Part shown: positions 57,663-64,000 of the stretch, one piece after another
Layout: every line of letters starts with the position of its first letter
Numbering within the stretch: the stretch's first letter is position 1
Position numbers and translations under genes: made by a program
Source of the DNA: Paenibacillus sinopodophylli
Lineage (GTDB): Bacteria; Bacillota; Bacilli; Paenibacillales; Paenibacillaceae
NCBI RefSeq assembly: GCF_005930355.1
Contig: NZ_VDBO01000016.1
Coordinates: 1 to 64,000, forward strand
Direction: 5' to 3'
Length of the DNA stretch: 64,000 nt
The notes under the pieces: model-generated
Databases searched by the model: none
Seen by the model: the letters and a program-made list of their open reading frames with translations, nothing else
Told to the model about the DNA's origin: nothing

Positions 57663-60160
57663 TCTTCCATTAAGCCCGTCTCTGCCAACGACTTCGTTAC
57701 CGCGCTAAGCCGAAACGTCTTGATTTCGAATGCATTGAAATGTATATCTTGCTCTATCCCGAATAAAGGAATCTGGAGCACCGTAGTCCGGCTCCTCCCC
57801 GTAGGCTCGAACAAACGGATGATATAATCGTCGCCAAACTCTACTTTTTTGAAAGCCGCCAATTGAATGGCTTGGTCGCCTAGAATAACAAGAGGTTGTG
57901 CGGGTACTCCGGCCCCGGAGGGAAATACCGAGAGCGCAACCGGTTTTTCATTATGGATCAATGCTTCTCTATCCACACGATCAAGAGACTCATCGTATCG
58001 TCCACCATCAAACCAGAAATTGAAATTACGCTCGCCAATGTCTATCCGAGGAGAATAGCGATCCTGAAGCATAATGGTTTTGCTTCTATCAAACCCAGAA
58101 TCATCGAAGGCGGAATGCCCCGTGTAACCTGGCGATCGCAGCAAGGAAATTCTGACTTCCCCATTCTGGTAGTCCGATCCATATACCCCGTCATTAATAC
58201 ATGTAAACATCGCATCGTCCTCTTGCGAGGCAACTGCCGACCACTTCTGCGACACAGCCTCTGAGCCGTCATCAGGCAGTGTGTCTATGCCATATGCGGT
58301 TTGACCCAAATAATGGGCTTCTGGAAATGGAGTGGGGATGGACAGCTTCAGCATCTTGCTCTTCTCATTCCAATGCACGACCATTTGAACCTGAATCTTA
58401 GTTCCACGCTTGGGCAGCTTGTACGTTTGGCATATCGCTGAGCTGCCATATTGCAAGAGCACTTCGACGACAGTCCGAACTTCGCCGTCCTCAATGACTC
58501 TTACCGATGAAACAGCGGTTTCAGTCGTACCGGAGAACTTCGCTCCAGCTTCCGGCGTCATCAGCTCAAATTGCCCTAACACGTCTGAAAAACGATATAC
58601 CGCCATTCCCCAAGCATCGTCGTCATCGTCTATGACCAGAGGCAGGAAAGCGTTGCTTTTCAGAAAATCTCTTCCATTCACACAATACTTATCCATCAGT
58701 CCGGTGCTAGCATTGATTACAACTTCCAGCTCTTCCGTAACAAACGTAAATTTCCCATCCTGCTCCTGAAGCTGCACCTTGGGCTTCTCCGGTATGAATT
58801 GTGTGCTGCAATCAAACCTATTCATTTGCGAGGGCTCTAGAACTGCATAGAAGGATACTCTTTTTCTCCAATCGAAAAAGTTTAAATTGCTCAGTTGCTT
58901 TTCAACCTGGCTGGCAATGAGATTTCCGTTCTGGCGAATAACAGGCCAAGCAAAATCGGGTCCCCAGTTCTGATCAGCAAGAACAAATTCGCATTCAAAA
59001 ATACCTGCAACGCGGAATGGATGCGGATTGTATACCATGATCGGTATTTCCCCCTCCAGAGCAGCGGACTGACCGTTCATGAGTGCAAAGAAGGCTCTCG
59101 CTCTCAGTCTGGAGACGATTTCTAAACCATGATCCATAATTCGCAGGGATGATTGTTCAACGGGCTCAACGGAGGAGCCTGGCAATATATCGTGAAATTG
59201 TGCCGTTGCCAAATCAAGGTGGACTTCGTGTATTTCCGACGCCGGATATGTCATGTAGCCCTGAATAGAAGCGCTTGATAACATTTTCTCAAGCAAGTAG
59301 GTTTCGTTCTCCAGCAATCGGTGCTTCTGCTTAATTCTGATCTGGGACGTATAGCAACCTACCTGGTTGGGATTTAGACTCCTCTCAAACTTAGGAAGGA
59401 CCGTATTGTGTTCCCTTAGTTCTTGGAAATACGCCTCCGGGTTAGAATGAATGAGCACATCTTCCTTCAAGCTGCTCATCATTTCGCCAATCCTGTCGAG
59501 ATCTAGTCTAGATGGCCCTCCACCATGATTGCCGACTCCCCATGCAATTAATCCAACCTGCTTGTCCTTATGGGCATCCATCCACTTGTCGATTTTCTCT
59601 GCCGCTTTGCCCATGGCTGAATTGTATCCTGGATAGATGCGATGAACAGCAATTTCTGATCCGTCGAATCCTACCCAAGTAAAATCCTCTGCCGGCAAGC
59701 TTAGCTCACGACTATCCGGTCTCATGAAAATATAAGAATCAAATCCGCTTTTTTTAAGAATTTGTACCAAGCCGCGACTATGTCCGAACGTATCGAAATT
59801 AACAGCCGTTGTCGGTTCCGCATCGAATTTTTGTTTAAAATAACTTCTGCCGAGCAGAATCTGTCTGACGATCGACTCTCCTGATGGCATATTGCAGTCC
59901 GGCTGTAAATACCAACCACCAATGATATTCCATTTCCCTTGCTTTACAAGCTTCTGAATTCGAACAAACAGCTCTGGCTCGTACTCTTCAATCCATTTAT
60001 ATAAGATAACCTCATTATGGTTGAAGACGAAGCCCTCGTACTCTTCGCACAGCTGCGCTGCCGAACGGAAAGTAGATACGGCAGCGGCAGCGCCCTCCTC
60101 CCACTCCCATTGCCATACGGGATCAAGGTGTGCATTGCAAAGTAAGTGTATGTGTCTCAA
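57659..60160 (-). CDS. Alpha-mannosidase, glycoside hydrolase family 38
   Basis: The intracellular enzyme is about 833 residues long. Zinc and catalytic motifs are HLLCNAHLDPVWQWEWEEG at the N-terminus and VNFDTFGHSRGL, whose Asp is the expected nucleophile; GGWYLQPDCNMPSGES is typical of bacterial GH38. No signal peptide is present. The start is uncertain: TTG 60160 (MRHIHLLCNAH) has AAGGAAGG ten bases upstream and fits the family, while TTG 60169 is too close to it. As last gene of the SBP-permease-permease operon it probably cleaves imported mannosides. Confidence 0.93.
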   Translation of the reverse strand: MRHIHLLCNAHLDPVWQWEWEEGAAAAVSTFRSAAQLCEEYEGFVFNHNEVILYKWIEEYEPELFVRIQKLVKQGKWNIIGGWYLQPDCNMPSGESIVRQILLGRSYFKQKFDAEPTTAVNFDTFGHSRGLVQILKKSGFDSYIFMRPDSRELSLPAEDFTWVGFDGSEIAVHRIYPGYNSAMGKAAEKIDKWMDAHKDKQVGLIAWGVGNHGGGPSRLDLDRIGEMMSSLKEDVLIHSNPEAYFQELREHNTVLPKFERSLNPNQVGCYTSQIRIKQKHRLLENETYLLEKMLSSASIQGYMTYPASEIHEVHLDLATAQFHDILPGSSVEPVEQSSLRIMDHGLEIVSRLRARAFFALMNGQSAALEGEIPIMVYNPHPFRVAGIFECEFVLADQNWGPDFAWPVIRQNGNLIASQVEKQLSNLNFFDWRKRVSFYAVLEPSQMNRFDCSTQFIPEKPKVQLQEQDGKFTFVTEELEVVINASTGLMDKYCVNGRDFLKSNAFLPLVIDDDDDAWGMAVYRFSDVLGQFELMTPEAGAKFSGTTETAVSSVRVIEDGEVRTVVEVLLQYGSSAICQTYKLPKRGTKIQVQMVVHWNEKSKMLKLSIPTPFPEAHYLGQTAYGIDTLPDDGSEAVSQKWSAVASQEDDAMFTCINDGVYGSDYQNGEVRISLLRSPGYTGHSAFDDSGFDRSKTIMLQDRYSPRIDIGERNFNFWFDGGRYDESLDRVDREALIHNEKPVALSVFPSGAGVPAQPLVILGDQAIQLAAFKKVEFGDDYIIRLFEPTGRSRTTVLQIPLFGIEQDIHFNAFEIKTFRLSAVTKSLAETGLMED

Positions 60161-60187
60161 ATGACCCAATCCTTCCTTTTTCCTGAT

Positions 60188-61015
60188 TTAACTTTTGACT
60201 GCGCCGGCGGTTAGCCCCGAAATAATGTACCTCTGCATGAATAAATAAAGAATAATGACCGGAAACGAGACGATAACAATATTGGCAAAGACCAGATTCC
60301 AGTCGCTTGAATGCTGCCCCATGAAAAAATAGATCGTAACGCTGAGCGTATACCTGCTCGCTGTATTCAGGAAATAAAACGGAGTAAAGAAGTCGTTCCA
60401 GATGGACATGAAAGCCACGATTACCGCGGTAGCCGTAGCCGGCTTAAGCAATGGAAAAATGATTTTGAAGAACAGGCTGATTCGACCAATCCCATCAATC
60501 ATGGCCGCTTCATCTAGTTCTCTGGGAATGCCTTTAATAAAAGAAATGTACAGGTAAGTTGTGAAAGCAAAATTTCCAGATACATATAAGAGAATGACAC
60601 CCATGTAGGTTCGGACAAGTCCAAGAGAATCCATTAAATAAAACGTGGTTATCACTGTAATCGGCAAAATAATTCCCGTAATAATAAGCATCTCTGTGAT
60701 TCTGGTTGTTGCACTATTTCGTCTCTGAATAATAAAGGCAGTCAATGAACATAGAATAATGAGCACAATGATTGAGCCTACTGTCACAACGGAGGTGTTC
60801 CAAAATGCTTGCGGGATTTTGGCCGCCTTCAGCACTTCCTCATAGTTCTTCAACACGTTCCAAACTTTGGGTAAGGATAGGCTCATCTCTGCAGCATCAG
60901 CTTTTGTCTTGAAAGAATTTATGACGACCAGATACAACGGTATCGCTACAAAACCGCTTATGAGGATCGCAATAAACTCGGCGATGTATCTCTTCCATTT
61001 CTTCAATAGAATCAC
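60188..61015 (-). CDS. Sugar ABC transporter permease, MalG-type (CUT1)
   Basis: The 275-residue protein has six transmembrane segments and the EAA loop ELDEAAMIDGIGRISLFFKIIFPL (read in parts), with the closing SGLTAGAVKS of CarB/LplC-type permeases. It overlaps the preceding permease gene by four bases and lies 27 bases before the GH38 gene. Confidence 0.93.
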   Translation of the reverse strand: MILLKKWKRYIAEFIAILISGFVAIPLYLVVINSFKTKADAAEMSLSLPKVWNVLKNYEEVLKAAKIPQAFWNTSVVTVGSIIVLIILCSLTAFIIQRRNSATTRITEMLIITGIILPITVITTFYLMDSLGLVRTYMGVILLYVSGNFAFTTYLYISFIKGIPRELDEAAMIDGIGRISLFFKIIFPLLKPATATAVIVAFMSIWNDFFTPFYFLNTASRYTLSVTIYFFMGQHSSDWNLVFANIVIVSFPVIILYLFMQRYIISGLTAGAVKS

Positions 61016-61881
61016 CTTTCAGTAGGTCTGTTTAAAATTCGGTTAACCAGCAGAACGACAACAAGCACGATGACGAACAGCAATAGATTCGCAGCTGTCG
61101 CCTCTCCATTGCGGCCATTGGAGAATGCCCGGTAGACCAGCGTGTTCAATACACTCGAAGCACTTCCCGGCCCGCCTCCTGTCAAAGCGTACACAATATC
61201 AAATACTTTCAATCCCCCAATTAAATTGAGGATAACGGTCGTATTCAAGACAGGCATAATCATTGGGACCGTTATGTCCTTAATCATGCGCCACGAGGAA
61301 GCTCCATCAATTCGTGCTGATTCAATCACATCCTGCGATATGGTCTGCAATGCGGCAAGGAACAACATCATCGAAAAACCGGTCCATTTCCATATCTCTA
61401 CAAGGCTAATCGAATAAATAACGATTGAAGGATCGGTTAGCCAAGAGCGCTTAAGCGCATCAAGGTGAACAAACTCTAAAAAACCATTAAGCAATCCATT
61501 ACTCGGGTGCATGAACGAAACAAAAGCTGTTGCTACGCCTACCGTACTCAATATGGCAGGAAAAAAGATTACGGAGCGAAGAAACAAAACCGATTTCAGC
61601 TTTTGATTGGCGAAGATGGCCAGAAAGAAACCAAGCAATACTTTAAACACCGTAGTTATCGCTGCAAATATAAAGGTATTCTTGAAAGCAAGAATCGCAT
61701 CATCATCTTCGAACAGAATCCTGAAGTTGTCGAATCCAACCCATCGCGTAACTTGAAAGGCAGCATCCATATTCGTAAAGGCAAAATAGAAAGCCGCCAA
61801 CGAGGGTACAATGAAAAACACACCAAACAGAATGAGACCCGGGACTAGCAGCAAATGAGAGTAGTAATATCGTTGAAGCAT
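61012..61881 (-). CDS. Sugar ABC transporter permease, MalF-type (CUT1)
   Basis: The 289-residue protein has six transmembrane segments and the EAA loop ESARIDGASSWRMIKDITVPM, with WVGFDNFRILFEDDDA near residue 45 as usual in this group. With its partner at 60188-61015 it forms the membrane channel; the ATPase is not encoded nearby, so a shared MsmX-type ATPase is probable. Confidence 0.93.
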   Translation of the reverse strand: MLQRYYYSHLLLVPGLILFGVFFIVPSLAAFYFAFTNMDAAFQVTRWVGFDNFRILFEDDDAILAFKNTFIFAAITTVFKVLLGFFLAIFANQKLKSVLFLRSVIFFPAILSTVGVATAFVSFMHPSNGLLNGFLEFVHLDALKRSWLTDPSIVIYSISLVEIWKWTGFSMMLFLAALQTISQDVIESARIDGASSWRMIKDITVPMIMPVLNTTVILNLIGGLKVFDIVYALTGGGPGSASSVLNTLVYRAFSNGRNGEATAANLLLFVIVLVVVLLVNRILNRPTER

Positions 61882-61942
61882 AGGACACCTCGAGAGAAAG
61901 AAGGGGGCGTCTGCTTACGCAGAATCCAGCCCCTTCTCCGCT

Positions 61943-63295
61943 TTATTTGAAATTCGGATCTTCTTTGGCTTTTGCATTTTTCTCAAAATCTTTCTGTATG
62001 CCTTCCATAACTTGAGCCGGAGTTCTTCTATCCTTCACAAGAACTTCTTGCAGGTAGCTTGGGAAATTAGAATCATAAGCATATTTCATCTTGTACGGAT
62101 CTCCAGCGAAAACTTTGCCTGCATCGGAGAACGCCTTGGCCTCTATCTCAGCAGGTGTTAATGTGAGTTTCGTTACACCTTTAATCGTTGGAATGCCGCC
62201 TTCATTGCTAAAGTAGACATCTTGCGTCGCGACAGATTCAAAATAATTGATGAATTTTTGCGCTGCCTCCTGATTTTTCCCTTTTGGAACAAATATGGCA
62301 TTAGGAGCGAATGCCGTGGCATATGAAGCATCGCCGTCGAACGGCATAATAAAGGAACCAATATCGTTAACTTGATCCGGGAACTTGGTGACGATATCGT
62401 TCATTACCCAAGTAGCCATGAAATACATAGCGGCATCCCCATTAGTCAATGCTTGCTGCGCGTTGTCATACGTGTCGGAGAGAACATCCTTATTCGTATA
62501 CCCTTTCTCGAATATATCCTTAAGGAATGTGATGCCCGTCTCTTTATTTTTCCAATCTGTCAGTTTTGCCTCGTTCTTCTCTATTTTCTTCAACAAATCC
62601 GCATCCGCTGGACGTGCGCCGGATTGGAGCGGAGCAAGCTGCAATGTCCATGAATCCTTGCCGGATAAATAGACGGGAATTTTCCCTGCATCTTTGATAA
62701 CGTCCGCCGTCGCCCAGAATTCATCCATAGTAGTAGGAATTTCCAAATCTAAGCTCTCAAACACCTGCTTATTGTAGAGCACTACCCCGATATTAGCTCC
62801 ACCGTAAGGAGCAGCATACACATGCTGATCACTGGTTAAGTAGTTCCATGCACTGCTGTCGAAATTCGCGATCCATTCTTGATCATCCTGTGGCACGAAC
62901 ACATCCGACAGCTTGCCGAGACCTGAATTATCGTTCGTATCCGGGTAGTAGAATAGGAGATCCGGAACGTCCTTGGTCGCGAATTTCGTCTTGATCAGAT
63001 TATCGCCATCCGTACCTTCCGGAACCTTCTCAATTTCTAACGATATTCCCACCTTATCCGCTGCGTCCTTCAGAACAGCATCAATGCCTGTTTTGAACCA
63101 GCTCGCATGACCGATAGCCTTCAAGGTGATTTTCTCAGCAGGCTGCTCAGAAGGAGCCTGTTCCGTGCTGTTGCTTGCCTGAGGCGTTTGATTGTTCGGA
63201 GCAGCGTTATTGTTGTTTCCGCAACCCGCTACGATTAAAATGCTTGCGAGCAAAAGCAATGGTGAATACTTTCTCTTTTTCGATGAATTCAACAT
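61943..63295 (-). CDS. Sugar-binding lipoprotein of a CUT1 ABC transporter
   Basis: The 450-residue protein has a lipoprotein signal (LLLLASILIVAGC), an Asn/Gln-rich linker and a type I extracellular solute-binding fold (KAIGHASWFKTGIDAV, AMYFMATWVMND, KGKNQEAAQKFINYF). It should bind an oligosaccharide, possibly mannose-containing given the downstream GH38 gene. GGAGG lies seven bases before the ATG. It is the first gene of the operon. Confidence 0.93.
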   Translation of the reverse strand: MLNSSKKRKYSPLLLLASILIVAGCGNNNNAAPNNQTPQASNSTEQAPSEQPAEKITLKAIGHASWFKTGIDAVLKDAADKVGISLEIEKVPEGTDGDNLIKTKFATKDVPDLLFYYPDTNDNSGLGKLSDVFVPQDDQEWIANFDSSAWNYLTSDQHVYAAPYGGANIGVVLYNKQVFESLDLEIPTTMDEFWATADVIKDAGKIPVYLSGKDSWTLQLAPLQSGARPADADLLKKIEKNEAKLTDWKNKETGITFLKDIFEKGYTNKDVLSDTYDNAQQALTNGDAAMYFMATWVMNDIVTKFPDQVNDIGSFIMPFDGDASYATAFAPNAIFVPKGKNQEAAQKFINYFESVATQDVYFSNEGGIPTIKGVTKLTLTPAEIEAKAFSDAGKVFAGDPYKMKYAYDSNFPSYLQEVLVKDRRTPAQVMEGIQKDFEKNAKAKEDPNFK

Positions 63296-63487
63296 TTTTT
63301 GACCTCCGTTTTTGTGGGTAATGTTGCTTACACTCTTATCTTAAGGACATATCCCTTTATAATAAATAGAGATTCCTACACGTGGTATGTGGATTATTGT
63401 TCATGAGAAAGTGAATGTTATGAAGCTAAGTTTCCAGCATGTATAACGTGGGGGACGAAACACTCCATCGAAATTTTAGCTGCATAC
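63296..63487. other. Upstream region of the sugar transporter operon, right end of the accessory block
   Basis: No gene is seen. The stretch should hold the transporter promoter and the YesN-type activator site, but I recognise neither with confidence. The accessory block ends about here. Confidence 0.4.
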
Positions 63488-63521
63488 AAAACGGCAGATA
63501 CCGTTTGACCAGTATCTGCCG
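63488..63521 (-). terminator. Intrinsic terminator downstream of the flippase gene
   Basis: Perfect 10-bp arms (63492-63501 and 63512-63521) with a 10-base loop precede TTTTG on the minus strand. Confidence 0.75.
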
Positions 63522-63609
63522 AATTCCAGAGGCTCTATTCTTATATTCTAATACTAGCGAATGATTAAAACTGGCGGAATTGTCCCCAATTAAGATGATG
63601 CCTTTGTAG

Positions 63610-63641
63610 GGGCTAACCGCCGCTATTCCGCCGGTTAGCCC
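63610..63641 (-). terminator. Inverted repeat over the flippase stop codon
   Basis: Perfect 10-bp arms (GGGCTAACCG, 63610-63619; complement 63632-63641) enclose 12 bases and include the TAA stop. There is no T-run, so the role is unclear; the true terminator is probably at 63488-63521. Confidence 0.5.
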
Positions 63642-64000
63642 TCATCTTGCGCTGGCGGAATAAGCCGCCAGCGCTGCAACCGGGCGGCCAATACGCCGCC
63701 GCCCGGCAACGCGCGCAATTCGCGCGCGCTTACAGCGCCGCCGCGCAAAGCCGCGGCGCCGAAGGCGCAAGCGCCGACGGCAACGCACGTCAGCGCAAGC
63801 GCAGCTGCTGCCGCCCTAGGCGGCAGTCCGCCAAGCGCGGCGCTAAGCGCTCGCTCGGCGACAACAAGCGCCGCGGCCATGACCGCGAGCGCAAAGCCCG
63901 TGCCTGCGGCCGCGCTGCCGAGCAGCGGCCTCCGCCCTTCACCCGCGCCGCGCCGCTTCCCCCAGCTGCCGGCGAGCGAAGCTCCCGCTTCAGCTGCCTT
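63635..64000 (-). CDS. yabM: C-terminal end of a YabM/SpoVB-type lipid or oligosaccharide flippase (partial)
   Basis: The frame is open to the window edge and encodes 121 residues. Two hydrophobic helices (AAAGTGFALAVMAAALVVAE and AAAAALALTCVAVGACAFGAAAL in parts) are followed by a soluble end LARLQRWRLIPPAQDEG type. In B. subtilis the gene next to yabN is yabM, a MOP-superfamily flippase with such a C-terminus; the call rests mostly on this synteny. Two sampled 60-base stretches are about 80% G+C, far above the rest of the window. Confidence 0.6.
   Translation of the reverse strand, partial: KAAEAGASLAGSWGKRRGAGEGRRPLLGSAAAGTGFALAVMAAALVVAERALSAALGGLPPRAAAAALALTCVAVGACAFGAAALRGGAVSARELRALPGGGVLAARLQRWRLIPPAQDEG

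Overview
The window is a chromosomal segment of a spore-forming member of the Bacillales, most likely Paenibacillus or a close relative. It carries spoIIE, yabP/yabQ and divIC, an SLH-anchored giant exoprotein, and a YesM/YesN-type two-component pair. From 1.4 to 36.7 kb the gene order is the B. subtilis yabN-to-lysS order read on the minus strand.

0-1.4 kb: a secreted transglutaminase-like protein behind two tandem c-di-GMP-I (GEMM) riboswitch aptamers. 1.4-16.5 kb: lysS, greA, a decayed dusB fragment, yazB, folK-folB-folP-pabC-pabA-pabB, cysK, a PrsA-like isomerase gene, hslO, coaX and nadC-nadB-nadA. 16.9-21.8 kb: a nucleoside-type ABC transporter with its BMP lipoprotein. 22.1-36.7 kb: ftsH, hpt, tilS, a Ser/Thr kinase, a VWA protein, spoIIE, an S1 protein, divIC, yabQ, yabP, a membrane protein of unknown role, rqcP (S4), the HU gene and mazG/yabN. 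Three copies of a short palindromic dispersed repeat lie between 20.6 and 31.5 kb.

36.7-63.5 kb is an accessory block lying between mazG/yabN and the next conserved gene, a yabM/spoVB-type flippase whose 3' end closes the window. In B. subtilis these two genes are neighbours. The block has two parts. First come nickel-pincer nucleotide (NPN) cofactor genes, larE-larB-larC1, on the minus strand. Divergent from them is a six-gene plus-strand operon: HAD phosphatase, aldose-epimerase-like protein, tandem-duplicated deoxyhypusine-synthase-like protein, PfkB sugar kinase, SIS isomerase and the LarC C-terminal domain (larC2). LarC is thus split into two genes on opposite strands about 7 kb apart. 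A ROK repressor sits next to them and related AT-rich dyads lie in both promoter regions. I consider this the most likely undescribed system here.

Second comes a glycan-use locus: a 2156-residue SLH protein behind a CcpA cre-like site, a YesM/YesN pair, a GH38 alpha-mannosidase and a CUT1 sugar ABC transporter. No transposase, integrase, CRISPR array, rRNA or tRNA was recognised. All functional calls come from reading motifs; no database search was run.
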